From: Clostridiaceae bacterium 14S0207
GTDB taxonomy: Bacteria; Bacillota; Clostridia; Clostridiales; Clostridiaceae
Assembly: GCA_003288255.1 (NCBI GenBank)
Contig: CP026600.1
Span: forward strand, 1,612,001 to 1,676,000
DNA length: 64,000 nucleotides
Direction: 5' to 3'
Position numbers and translations under genes: made by a program. This document shows positions 36,967-46,174 of the stretch, one piece after another (positions within the stretch are counted from its first letter, which is position 1; every line of letters starts with the position of its first letter). The notes under the pieces were generated by a model. It did no database searches and was not told where the DNA came from. It saw only the letters and a list, made by a program, of their open reading frames with translations.

Positions 36967-37485
36967 TCATTTTAATAAGCTTTTTAGCTTTGCGAATCTC
37001 GGATCAAGCACTTCCTCTTGTTCTTCTTCTTGTTCAAAATTTAAATTACATTTACAAATATTCTTATTCAAATTTATCCCACATGAAGGACATAGGCCTT
37101 TGCAAGATTCCTTACATAATCTTTGAATTGGGATGTTTAAAAACAAACTTTCTTCTATAAGTTCATATAAATCTACTGAATTTCCTTCTATCTTTCTTAT
37201 TTCTTCACTTTCGGGATTTCTTGAATATGTTTCATTTAACTCTAAATGAAATTCTTGTGGAAATTCCTTAAGACATCTTGAACAAGTAAAATTTAAAACA
37301 GTATCATACTTAGCTTTAAAGAAAAATTGTTCTCCCTTTCTGCGAAAAGAACCATTTAAACTTATAGGAGACAAATATTTCATATCTTCTCCATCAAACT
37401 TCAAACTTTCTTTTTCAATAACTGTATGTACTTCAATTTTATCTTTTTTGCCATTCATTAACTCTATTAAATCAAATTTCATCAT
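36967..37485 (-). CDS. DUF177 protein (YceD/YlbN family)
   Basis: A 172-residue DUF177 protein. FTCSRCLKEF and a C-terminal cysteine cluster (LCKESCKGLCPSCG, then CKC) are typical; these cysteines may bind metal. The family is linked to large-subunit rRNA or ribosomal protein supply because it is nearly always beside rpmF, as here. Two adjacent ATG codons can serve as start, with AGAGG upstream. A tail rich in glutamate follows the cysteine cluster. Confidence 0.9.
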   Translation of the reverse strand: MMKFDLIELMNGKKDKIEVHTVIEKESLKFDGEDMKYLSPISLNGSFRRKGEQFFFKAKYDTVLNFTCSRCLKEFPQEFHLELNETYSRNPESEEIRKIEGNSVDLYELIEESLFLNIPIQRLCKESCKGLCPSCGINLNKNICKCNLNFEQEEEQEEVLDPRFAKLKSLLK

Positions 37486-37570
37486 ACATACCTCTTAGCT
37501 ATTTATATTGTTAAACAAGAGTTATTATATAAATAATAAGAGAAAAAGTCAAGATTATTTTTTAAATAAA

Positions 37571-37601
37571 AATTTGGAGCAAAATAAATTTACTCCAAAT
37601 T
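37571..37601 (-). terminator. Intrinsic terminator behind ackA
   Basis: A 9-bp perfect stem, AATTTGGAG with CTCCAAATT, loop 13 bases, followed by TTTATTT. It lies 23 bases past the ackA stop and closes pta-ackA. Confidence 0.8.
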
Positions 37602-37624
37602 ATATAATTTTATACTATATAATA

Positions 37625-38815
37625 CTATAGTAAAGCTAAAGTTTCTTTTGCAATCATTAGCTCTTCGTTAGTTGGAATTACAAATACTTTAACCTTTGAA
37701 TCATCAGCACTTACTTCTACTGCTTTTCCTCTTACATTGTTCTTTTCTTTATCTAATTTAACTCCTAAATATTCCATGTTTTCACAGATTATTTCTCTTG
37801 AAGAGATAGAGTTTTCACCAAGACCAGCTGTAAATACGATGCAATCTACACCATTCATTATAGCAGCATAAGCTCCTATATATTGTTTAACTCTGTAGTG
37901 GAATACATCTAAAGCAAGTTTTGCTCTGTGATTTCCTTCTTCTGCTGCATTTTCGATATCTCTAAAGTCAGAACTTACACCAGATATTCCTAAAACACCT
38001 GATTCTTTGTTCATTAATTTATCTATATCTTCAACTGAAAGATTTTTTTCTTTCATTAGGAATGGAATTATAGCTGGATCTATATCTCCACATCTAGTTC
38101 CCATTACTAATCCTTCAAGTGGAGTGAATCCCATTGAAGTATCTATAGATTTACCATTTTTAACAGCAGTTAAACTTGCACCATTTCCTAAGTGACAAGT
38201 AATTATTTTTAAATCCTCTATATTTTTACCCATCATTTCAGCTGCAACACCTGATACAAACTTATGAGATGTACCATGCATTCCATATCTTCTTACTGAA
38301 TTTTCTTCATAAACTTCATATGGAAGAGCATAAATATAAGCTTCTTCTGGCATTGTTTGATGGAATGCAGTATCAAATACAACACTCATTGGAGTATTTG
38401 GCATTAATTTTTTACATGCATTAATTCCTATAATATTTGCTGGGTTATGTAGAGGAGCTAATTTAGCACACTCTTCTAAACTTGTCATAACATCATTATT
38501 AATTAAAACAGATTTAGCATATTTTTCTCCACCATGAACAACTCTGTGTCCAACAGCTGAAATTTCGCTCATATCACTTATTACACCATATTCTTTATCA
38601 GTTAAAGCACCTAATACTAATTCTATAGCTACTTGATGATCTTTCATTGGAGTTTGGATAATATGTTTATCTTTTCCATCTGCTTTGTGAGTTAATATAG
38701 AACCTTCTATTCCTATTCTCTCAACTAATCCTTTTGCTAAAGCCTTTTCACTTTCCATATCAATTAATTGATATTTTAATGAAGAACTTCCACAGTTAAT
38801 AACTAAAATTTTCAT
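37625..38815 (-). CDS. ackA: Acetate kinase
   Basis: A 396-residue acetate kinase, making ATP and acetate from acetyl phosphate, the main energy-yielding end step of clostridial fermentation. The opening [18 protein letters not shown] and [12 protein letters not shown] are the two family signatures, and [13 protein letters not shown] surrounds catalytic residues. AGGAGG precedes the ATG. It is the second gene of pta-ackA. Confidence 0.98.
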   Translation of the reverse strand: MKILVINCGSSSLKYQLIDMESEKALAKGLVERIGIEGSILTHKADGKDKHIIQTPMKDHQVAIELVLGALTDKEYGVISDMSEISAVGHRVVHGGEKYAKSVLINNDVMTSLEECAKLAPLHNPANIIGINACKKLMPNTPMSVVFDTAFHQTMPEEAYIYALPYEVYEENSVRRYGMHGTSHKFVSGVAAEMMGKNIEDLKIITCHLGNGASLTAVKNGKSIDTSMGFTPLEGLVMGTRCGDIDPAIIPFLMKEKNLSVEDIDKLMNKESGVLGISGVSSDFRDIENAAEEGNHRAKLALDVFHYRVKQYIGAYAAIMNGVDCIVFTAGLGENSISSREIICENMEYLGVKLDKEKNNVRGKAVEVSADDSKVKVFVIPTNEELMIAKETLALL

Positions 38816-38868
38816 TTAATTTCCTCCTACATATAAATCTATATATATTAATATTATTTATAGCTGTA

Positions 38869-39873
38869 TTAATTATGTTGTGCCTGTGCTTGAACTGCAG
38901 TTACAGCTACTACATTAACTATATCTTCAGGAGAACATCCACGTGATAAATCATTTATTGGTTTTGCAAATCCTTGATTAATAGGTCCTATTGCCTCTGC
39001 TTTAGCAAATCTTTGTACCAATTTATACCCTATGTTTCCTGACTGAAGATCTGGGAATATTAATACATTAGCATTACCTGCTACTTTACTTTCTGGTGCT
39101 TTTAAATCAGCTACTTTTTTTACTATAGCCGCATCTAATTGAAGTTCACCATCTATCTCTAAATCTTCTCTTTGTTCCTTCGCAAGTTTTGTAGCAATCT
39201 GAACTTTTTCTACTAATTCATGCTTTGCACTTCCCATTGTTGAGAAAGATAACATAGCAACCTTAGGATCTATTCCGCAAAGATTCTTAGCTGTGTCTGC
39301 TGTTGATATAGCTATTGATGCTAACTGTCCTGCATCGGGATTTGGATTAACCGCACAATCTGAGAATAATAAGAATCCATCCTCTCCGTATTCACAATTT
39401 GGAATACTCATTAAAAAGAAACTAGATACTACTTTTATTCCTGGTGCTGTCTTTACAATTTGAAGTCCTGGTCTTAAAAGATCTCCTGTTGTGTGTATGG
39501 CACCTGATACCATACCATCTGCATCTCCAAGTTTAACCATCATAGTTCCAAAATATAAAGGATCTAATACTACATCTTTAGCTTTTTCCAAAGTAATTCC
39601 CTTATGTTTTCTTAATTGGTAAAATTCACTTGTATAAGCCTCTAACTTATCTGACTTTTCAGGATCAATTATGTTTATATTTGAAATATCAACTTTTAGT
39701 GATTTAGCCTTTTCAATAATATTTTCTTCTTTCCCAATTAATATTACATTTGCAAGACCTTCATTTTTTATTTTTTCACTAGCAATAATTGTTCTCTCTT
39801 CGTCACCTTCTGGCAAAACAATTGTTTTTTTATCTTCTTTTGCCATTTTCCAAATTTTATTCATTAATTCCAT
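38869..39873 (-). CDS. pta: Phosphate acetyltransferase
   Basis: A 334-residue short-form Pta that swaps CoA for phosphate on acetyl-CoA, feeding AckA. LPEGDEERTI near the start, DGMVSGAIHTTGDLLRPGLQ in the middle and ANVLIFPDLQSGNIGYKLVQ near the end are family blocks. There are no N-terminal regulatory domains. It is 53 bases ahead of ackA and has its own promoter, divergent from tmcAL. Confidence 0.97.
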   Translation of the reverse strand: MELMNKIWKMAKEDKKTIVLPEGDEERTIIASEKIKNEGLANVILIGKEENIIEKAKSLKVDISNINIIDPEKSDKLEAYTSEFYQLRKHKGITLEKAKDVVLDPLYFGTMMVKLGDADGMVSGAIHTTGDLLRPGLQIVKTAPGIKVVSSFFLMSIPNCEYGEDGFLLFSDCAVNPNPDAGQLASIAISTADTAKNLCGIDPKVAMLSFSTMGSAKHELVEKVQIATKLAKEQREDLEIDGELQLDAAIVKKVADLKAPESKVAGNANVLIFPDLQSGNIGYKLVQRFAKAEAIGPINQGFAKPINDLSRGCSPEDIVNVVAVTAVQAQAQHN

Positions 39874-39929
39874 ATCCCTTCCCCCTTTGAGATATATCTT
39901 TAATTAGAAAATTATATACACACATTAAT

Positions 39930-39958
39930 AATATAACCTTTTTATTTAATTTATTCAA
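39930..39958 (-). promoter_or_regulatory. Sigma-A promoter of pta-ackA
   Basis: -35 TTGAAT (39953-39958), 17-base spacer and -10 TATATT (39930-39935). The leader to the pta ATG is about 50 bases. On the plus strand the same gap should hold the tmcAL promoter; a TTTACT-N16-TATAAT match just upstream of tmcAL is possible but weak. Confidence 0.75.
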
Positions 39959-40018
39959 GTTTTACTTTAATAAAATTTGATTTATAATATATAATAAAGT
40001 TTAAAATGAGGTGTTTTA

Positions 40019-41227
40019 ATGAATATAACTGGTATTATTACTGAATATAATCCTTTTCATAAAGGACATTTGTATCATATAAGAAAAACTCGTGAAATAA
40101 CTGATTGTGATTGTATAGTTTGTGTAATGAGTGGAAATTTTGTTCAACGAGGTACACCTGCTATTTTAGATAAATGGCAAAGGACTGAAATAGCACTTAA
40201 AAATGGTGTTGATTTAATTTTAGAACTCCCTATGGCTTATTCCATTTCTTCTGCTGAGTTTTTTTCCTTTGGAGCCATAAGCTTGTTAAATGAATTAAAT
40301 ATAATAAATAATTTATGTTTTGGATCTGAACTTGGAAACTTAAATTTATTAAGTAAAATTGCAGAAATGTTAATAAAAGAACCTATAGAGTTTAAAAATT
40401 TTTTATCTTATCATTTAAACGAAGGTTTATCTTATCCTAAAGCTAGAAACAACGCCATCTCAGAATATTTTTATTCATTAAATTATTCTATAGAAAACTT
40501 AGATGAAATTTTAAATTCTTCAAATAACATTCTAGCCTTAGAATACTTAAAAAGTTTAATTCGATTAAATAGCAAAATTAAACCTTTTACCATTAAAAGA
40601 GAAGGAGGAACATATAATTCTACAGAGCTTTTAAAATTTTCTAGCGCTACTGCCATAAGAAAATATCTTAAATCCAATTTACCTATGTCAGATTTGAAAA
40701 ATTATTTACCTTATGAAACCTTCAGGACATTAGAAAAATTTTCTAATGATAATTTTGTATTTGAAGATAAAATGATCCCTTATCTAAAATATAAGATTTT
40801 ATCAAATCCTAAAAGTTTAACTAAATTACCTGATGTTAAAGAAGGTTTAGAAAATAGACTTATAGACGCCATTATAAAAAAGAATTCTTTCCAAGAGATT
40901 TTAGAAGAATCTAAAAGTAAACGATATGCACTTACAAGACTTAGTAGAATTTTATGTCAGTATTATGTTGGATTCGATGAATTTGATATAACCACTATGA
41001 GAACTTCTAAGGTGCCCTATGCTAGAATATTAGGTTTTAATTCCAAAGGTAGGGAGATACTAAGAGAATTGAAGAAAAACTCTAACATACCACTTATAAC
41101 AAAATTACCTAAAATCAAAAATGATTTTCTAAATCTAGATATTCAAGGTACAAAAATGTATAGTCTATTAAACAGTTCAACAAAGTATAATGATGATTAT
41201 TTAAGAATGCCTATTATAATTAAATAA
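40019..41227 (+). CDS. tmcAL: tRNA(Met) cytidine acetate ligase TmcAL (YlbM)
   Basis: A 402-residue nucleotidyltransferase-fold protein. GIITEYNPFHKGHL at 4-17 is the HxGH-like site that makes acetyl-AMP. In Bacillus this enzyme acetylates C34 of elongator tRNA-Met using acetate and ATP (established; by homology here). FGSELG and the helical C-terminal half match the family. The ATG has GAGGTG upstream. Its placement next to pta-ackA, which produce acetate, is notable but may be coincidence. It is followed by ylbJ, as in Bacillus. Confidence 0.92.
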   Translation: MNITGIITEYNPFHKGHLYHIRKTREITDCDCIVCVMSGNFVQRGTPAILDKWQRTEIALKNGVDLILELPMAYSISSAEFFSFGAISLLNELNIINNLCFGSELGNLNLLSKIAEMLIKEPIEFKNFLSYHLNEGLSYPKARNNAISEYFYSLNYSIENLDEILNSSNNILALEYLKSLIRLNSKIKPFTIKREGGTYNSTELLKFSSATAIRKYLKSNLPMSDLKNYLPYETFRTLEKFSNDNFVFEDKMIPYLKYKILSNPKSLTKLPDVKEGLENRLIDAIIKKNSFQEILEESKSKRYALTRLSRILCQYYVGFDEFDITTMRTSKVPYARILGFNSKGREILRELKKNSNIPLITKLPKIKNDFLNLDIQGTKMYSLLNSSTKYNDDYLRMPIIIK

Positions 41228-41294
41228 TAAGGAATTAATTTGTATAAATTAAAATATACATATTATGTAATCACTTAAAAGGTAGGTTTAAAAT

Positions 41295-42425
41295 TTGAGT
41301 AGTAAAAACATAATTGGAGAAAAGAATATAAATAAAAATTCAAACAAAATTTTTATTTTTCTCTTAAGTATTTTAATTGTAAACATATTAATTTTTCCTA
41401 AACCATGTATAAATGGTTCTTTAAATGGCTTAAGACTTTTTATTACAGCACTTTTTCCATGCTTATTTCCTTTTTTAGTTATTTGCAATTTAATAGTAGC
41501 CTTTAATGGAGCATATATTTATGCAAAACTTTTAGGACCTATTTTATGCAAACCTTTAGGACTTCCATTGCAATCTTCTGTAGTTTTAATTTTAAGTGCT
41601 CTATGTGGTTACCCAATGGGAGCAAAATATACTGCAGATTTATACGAAGCAAAAATTATAGATTTTAATACTGCAGAAAAACTTTTAAATATAGCCTCTA
41701 ATGCAAGTCCTCTTTTCATAGTAGGTTCTATTTCTTTAACAATGCTGAAAAATAAATACTTCGGATATATATTACTTTGTTCTAATTATTTATCTTGTTT
41801 TTTAATGGGTTTATTACTTAAGGATAAAAGAGATAATAATTATAACTCCAATAATTATTTAAATAGTCATCCTTATATTCCTGTAAAAAACTTCTCTACG
41901 GCTTTTTCAAAAAGTGTAGAAGATGCCATTAGTGTAACTTTACGTGTTGGTGGATTTATTATTATTTTTTCTATGCTTATGGAAATAATAAAAAGCAATA
42001 CTTTTTTTAGTATCGCTTTTTTAAATAAAGAATTTACTGGGCTAATTAGTTCACTATCTTTAGGTATTTTAGAAATAACTAATGGATGTAATAGTATTTC
42101 GTTGTTAAATATACCTATGTTTCTAAAATTAGGTTTTATAAGCTTTTTAATATCTTTTAGTGGCATATGCATAATTCTACAAGTATATTCTTTTCTTTAT
42201 AAGTTTAATTTTTCTATTAAAAAATATATATTAAGAAAATTTTTTCAAGGTATCTTAAGTTCATTACTTACTATAACTATTTATTTTATAAGTTTTAATA
42301 CTTTACCAACCTTTAGTTTAAATCATACAATAAATAATTTAGATTTAATATCCTATGTTCTTATAATAAGCATTTTATTATTAATTCCTATTATCATAAA
42401 TAAAATAAAAAAATTATTTATTTAA
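41295..42425 (+). CDS. ylbJ: Sporulation integral membrane protein YlbJ
   Basis: A 376-residue protein with about eight to ten membrane helices of the nucleoside-recognition (Gate) family, with GLRLFITALFPCLFPFLVIC near the start and ALCGYPMGAKY in the middle. In Bacillus, ylbJ is sporulation-specific and needed for heat-resistant spores (established). The start is TTG at 41295; a Shine-Dalgarno-like AAGGTAGG lies upstream. It follows tmcAL by 67 bases. Its stop overlaps the stop of the convergent gene by eight bases. Confidence 0.9.
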   Translation: MSSKNIIGEKNINKNSNKIFIFLLSILIVNILIFPKPCINGSLNGLRLFITALFPCLFPFLVICNLIVAFNGAYIYAKLLGPILCKPLGLPLQSSVVLILSALCGYPMGAKYTADLYEAKIIDFNTAEKLLNIASNASPLFIVGSISLTMLKNKYFGYILLCSNYLSCFLMGLLLKDKRDNNYNSNNYLNSHPYIPVKNFSTAFSKSVEDAISVTLRVGGFIIIFSMLMEIIKSNTFFSIAFLNKEFTGLISSLSLGILEITNGCNSISLLNIPMFLKLGFISFLISFSGICIILQVYSFLYKFNFSIKKYILRKFFQGILSSLLTITIYFISFNTLPTFSLNHTINNLDLISYVLIISILLLIPIIINKIKKLFI

Positions 42426-42942
42426 CATTCTTTAGTTCTTCTATGTTTTCATTGAGAATGGAGGTAGTTTCCTTTATATAAGAATCAATATTTATAGTGA
42501 ATTCCTCCATTTCTTTTCTAAGATTTTGGGTAAACTGATCATGATTATACGCTATCTTTTTTTCTGTATCCTGTAAAATTTCTAATGCATAATCTCTAGC
42601 CCCATTTTTTATAATCTTAGATTTTTTTTGAGCCTGCATTATCATTTCATTTCCTTTAAGTTGAGCTTCTCTTACATAATCGTGACTTTCAACTCGTCTT
42701 TTTGCCATTTCCAAGCTCTCTTTTTTAATACTTTCTGCTTGTTCCTGTGCATCCCTTAAAATTTTTTCTTTTTGTTCGCAAACCCACTGCGCCTTTTTAA
42801 ATTCATCCGGTAAAAAATTTATAATTTGTTCTATTATATCGGATATTTCTTTTTTATTTACCATAATTTTATTACTCATAGGTATTTTTGATGCTGTATC
42901 CAAAACTTCCTGAAGATAATCTAATAATTTTATAACATCCAT
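42418..42942 (-). CDS. Coiled-coil protein of unknown function, ATP synthase-stalk-like
   Basis: A 174-residue, highly charged helical protein. Heptad-rich stretches with EKILRDAQEQAESIKKES and MIMQAQKKSKIIKNG recall V-type ATPase subunit E/H or DivIVA-like helices, but no defined domain can be assigned. Genes of this kind follow coaD in clostridia, as far as I recall. The start chosen is ATG at 42942, with GGAGAGGG upstream; a TTG two codons earlier is too near the site. It is in the rsmD-coaD group and ends against ylbJ. Confidence 0.75.
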   Translation of the reverse strand: MDVIKLLDYLQEVLDTASKIPMSNKIMVNKKEISDIIEQIINFLPDEFKKAQWVCEQKEKILRDAQEQAESIKKESLEMAKRRVESHDYVREAQLKGNEMIMQAQKKSKIIKNGARDYALEILQDTEKKIAYNHDQFTQNLRKEMEEFTINIDSYIKETTSILNENIEELKNVK

Positions 42943-42956
42943 TTTCAACCCTCTCC

Positions 42957-43442
42957 TTATTTAGTTTCTTGTATCTTACTTTCAACTATTTCCACAATCT
43001 CTTCTGGAACTAGATCTCGTATACATCCCCCAAATTTTGCTACTTGTTTAACTGAAGAAGAACTTAAATAAGAATACTTAGCATTAGTCATCATAAAAAC
43101 CGTTTCCTTAGTAGGATCTAACTTATTATTCATCAACGCCATCTGAAATTCATATTCAAAGTCTGAAACTGCTCTTAATCCTTTTACTATAACATTAGAA
43201 TTATGCTTATTCATAAAATTAATTAGTAATCCGTTAAAACTCTCTACTTTAACATTTTCATAAGGTTCTATTACTTTTTTTATTAATTCAACTCTTTCTT
43301 GTGCACTGAAAAGTCCTGTTTTATCTGGGTTAACCAATACCCCTACAATCAGTTCATCAAATACCTTTGAGGCACGTTCTATTATATCTAAGTGACCGTT
43401 AGTAACAGGGTCAAAGCTCCCTGGATAAACTGCCTTTTTCAT
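42957..43442 (-). CDS. coaD: Phosphopantetheine adenylyltransferase
   Basis: A 161-residue CoaD, catalysing the fourth step of CoA synthesis. [21 protein letters not shown] has the nucleotide-binding TNGH, and the ISSS-like loop is present as [16 protein letters not shown] at 43442 has GGGAGG upstream inside the end of rsmD and gives the standard length; an in-frame upstream ATG adds 15 residues inside rsmD. The rsmD-coaD pair is standard. Confidence 0.97.
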   Translation of the reverse strand: MKKAVYPGSFDPVTNGHLDIIERASKVFDELIVGVLVNPDKTGLFSAQERVELIKKVIEPYENVKVESFNGLLINFMNKHNSNVIVKGLRAVSDFEYEFQMALMNNKLDPTKETVFMMTNAKYSYLSSSSVKQVAKFGGCIRDLVPEEIVEIVESKIQETK

Positions 43443-43443
43443 T

Positions 43444-44004
43444 TTATTCCTCCCTGTACTTATAGAAAAGTACTGTAGTATTTCCATATTTTCTTTTATC
43501 TACTAATTCTATCTTTTCTCCACCTTCATATATTTCTTCTGAAGAATCTATTTTACATACAATAATCCCATCTCTTTTTAAAGATTCTTGATCTTCAACA
43601 ATACTTATTGCCGGTGGAATCATTTCTTTAGCATACGGCGGATCTATAAATATTATATCAAACTTTATGCCCTTTTTTCCTAATTTCTTTAAATTTTCGT
43701 AAGAATCCCCATTAACACATGTACATATATCTTCAAACTTTAAATTTTGTACGTTTTGAGAAAGATAGGAGAACGTCACCTTATTTCTATCTATAAGATA
43801 ACATTTTTCTGCCCCTCTACTAGCGGCTTCTATACCTAAGCTACCAGTTCCTGAAAATACATCTACAACAACAGCATCCTGTATATAATTTTGGATTATA
43901 CTAAAAATAGATTCTTTTACTCTATCTAAAGTTGGTCTTGTAACCGCATCACCTTCTGGTCCTAAAAGTTTTCTTCCTCTTGCTATTCCTGCTATTACTC
44001 TCAA
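43444..44004 (-). CDS. rsmD: 16S rRNA (guanine-966-N2)-methyltransferase RsmD
   Basis: A 186-residue class I methyltransferase. [13 protein letters not shown] opens the family. [20 protein letters not shown] binds SAM, and FIDPPYAKE is the catalytic DPPY. The start is TTG at 44004, with AAAGGAGG upstream. It is coupled to coaD, whose ATG is one base past its stop. Confidence 0.95.
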   Translation of the reverse strand: MRVIAGIARGRKLLGPEGDAVTRPTLDRVKESIFSIIQNYIQDAVVVDVFSGTGSLGIEAASRGAEKCYLIDRNKVTFSYLSQNVQNLKFEDICTCVNGDSYENLKKLGKKGIKFDIIFIDPPYAKEMIPPAISIVEDQESLKRDGIIVCKIDSSEEIYEGGEKIELVDKRKYGNTTVLFYKYREE

Positions 44005-44074
44005 TTTACTTCCTCCTTTGATTTTAACTCTAATTGGTATTATATTTTTTTACTTAGATAAATTCAATATATTT

Positions 44075-46108
44075 TTAATTAAAACAAATATAATTAGAAG
44101 ATTTTTTAATATATTCATCTATGTAATTTTTAAAACTATTATATTTTTCATCTTCACTAACTAAAATTTTCTTAGCTTCTTCATTAGCTACTTGTAATAC
44201 TTTAACATCTTCTATTGGATCTGAAATTATGAGTTCATTTTCACCATGCTGTTTATACCCAAAAAGTTCACCTGTTCCTCTTAATTTTAAATCTTCTTCC
44301 GCAAGTATAAACCCATTATTTGTATTTTGCATAATTTCCATTCTTTTTCGAGTCTTTTCACTTTTAATATTAGCTACTAGTACACAATAAGATTTATGTT
44401 CTCCTCTACCAACTCTTCCTCTTAATTGGTGCAATTGTGAAAGTCCAAACCTTTCTGCATTTTCAATTATCATTAACGTTGCATTAGGCACATTAACTCC
44501 AACTTCTATTACTGTAGTTGATACCAAGACTTTAACAATACCTTTCTTAAATTCATCCATAATAGTTTCTTTTTCTTTTGCATTCATTTTACCATGTAAA
44601 ATTCTAACTTCTATATCTTTAAAGTATTTTTTCTTTATCTCTTCATATAACGTAGTTACAGAACTTAAATTCATGTCTTCTACTTCTTCTACTAAAGGAC
44701 ATACTATATAAACTTGTCTTCCATTATTTATTTCTTTTAATGCAAAATTATAGACCCTATCCTTTTCATTTTTAGAAATATAATAAGTTTCAACTGATTT
44801 TCTATTTGGTGGTAATTCATCTATAATAGACTTATCTAAATCTCCATAAAAACATAGACTTAAGGTCCTTGGTATAGGAGTGGCGGTCATAACCAACATA
44901 TCTGCACTTTTACTTTTATTTGAAAGCCTACATCTTTGATTAACTCCAAATCTATGCTGTTCATCTGTAATTATTAACCCTAAATTTTTAAACTCTACAT
45001 CATCTTCTATTAGTGCGTGAGTTCCTACAACAATATCTATCTCTCCTGCCTTTAATTGTGATTTTATTCTTTCTTTGTTTTTAGGTGTAGTACTACCAAC
45101 TAAAAGTTCCACATTTAAATTAAAATCTTTTAGCAGCATCGATATTTCTTTTAAATGCTGTTTTGCTAAAATTTCTGTAGGTGCCATCATAAGTGCTTGA
45201 TGTCCATTCATAACAACATTAAACATAGCTATAATAGCTATTACAGTTTTTCCGCTTCCAACATCACCTTGCACTAATCTATTCATAGGTACCTTTTTGT
45301 TTTGATCTACAATAATTTCTCTAATTACCCTACTTTGTGCATTAGTTAATTGAAAAGGTATTTTTTCTTTTAAAACCTTAAGTTCCTTACTTATAGGTAT
45401 ACTAATACCTTCACCACTTTTATATCTTTCTTTTAAAGATAATACTTTTAAAGAATATGTAAATAACTCTTGAAATTTTAATCTGTGTCTAGCTTGTTGT
45501 AAATGCTCAAAAGAATCTGGACAATGGATATATCTTAAGGCATTATTTAAATCTATTAATTTATATTTTTCAATAAGTTCCTTCGGAAGATTTTCCTCTA
45601 CTTTAAAATCACATAATAAATTCGTAATTATCTTATTTAAAAAATTATTAGTTATTTTTCCTTTCAAGGGGTACTTAGCTACTATTTTTTCTGAATCTTG
45701 AGAAGAATTTCTTATTAATCTGGGATTTTGAATAAAAATATTTTTTCCTTCAATTTTACATTTTCCCGATATTAAATACGTTCTTCCTATAGAAAAACTA
45801 TTTTTTACATATGGTTGATTAAACCATATTCCTTTAAATTTCTCTCCATTAGATTCAAATATAATAGAACTCATTATTTTTCCTGTTCTAGTTCTTATAT
45901 CCCTATTAATTTTAGCTACATTGCCATATATAAAAATTTTTTCATCATTTTTACATTGTGATAAATTACTAATAAATCCTATATGCTCATAATCTCTTGG
46001 AAAATATAATAAAAGATCTAATACTGTAAAAATTCCAATCTTATTCAATTCTTCACTAGATTTAGGCCCAACACCCTTTACATATTTTACACTATTATCT
46101 ACATTCAC
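44075..46108 (-). CDS. recG: ATP-dependent DNA helicase RecG
   Basis: A 677-residue RecG, which remodels stalled forks and Holliday junctions. An N-terminal wedge/OB domain (about 1-155) is followed by superfamily 2 helicase motifs: GDVGSGKTVIA (Walker A), ITDEQHRFG (DEQH box), MTATPIPRT and QLRGRVGRG. The start is GTG with GGAG upstream. It follows the fakA terminator, so its transcript may begin in the short gap. No terminator is visible between recG and rsmD. Confidence 0.97.
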   Translation of the reverse strand: MNVDNSVKYVKGVGPKSSEELNKIGIFTVLDLLLYFPRDYEHIGFISNLSQCKNDEKIFIYGNVAKINRDIRTRTGKIMSSIIFESNGEKFKGIWFNQPYVKNSFSIGRTYLISGKCKIEGKNIFIQNPRLIRNSSQDSEKIVAKYPLKGKITNNFLNKIITNLLCDFKVEENLPKELIEKYKLIDLNNALRYIHCPDSFEHLQQARHRLKFQELFTYSLKVLSLKERYKSGEGISIPISKELKVLKEKIPFQLTNAQSRVIREIIVDQNKKVPMNRLVQGDVGSGKTVIAIIAMFNVVMNGHQALMMAPTEILAKQHLKEISMLLKDFNLNVELLVGSTTPKNKERIKSQLKAGEIDIVVGTHALIEDDVEFKNLGLIITDEQHRFGVNQRCRLSNKSKSADMLVMTATPIPRTLSLCFYGDLDKSIIDELPPNRKSVETYYISKNEKDRVYNFALKEINNGRQVYIVCPLVEEVEDMNLSSVTTLYEEIKKKYFKDIEVRILHGKMNAKEKETIMDEFKKGIVKVLVSTTVIEVGVNVPNATLMIIENAERFGLSQLHQLRGRVGRGEHKSYCVLVANIKSEKTRKRMEIMQNTNNGFILAEEDLKLRGTGELFGYKQHGENELIISDPIEDVKVLQVANEEAKKILVSEDEKYNSFKNYIDEYIKKSSNYICFN

Positions 46109-46152
46109 GTTAATTCACTCCTAGTATTTTCACCTTTAAAACACTTCTAAAG

Positions 46153-46174
46153 AAAAAAAGCCCTAAGGCTTTTA
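46153..46174 (-). terminator. Intrinsic terminator overlapping the fakA stop
   Basis: AAAAGCC, loop TTA, GGGCTTTT, then TTTTT on the minus strand. The stem starts right at the fakA stop codon (46172-46174). It ends the yloU-fakA message. Confidence 0.85.
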
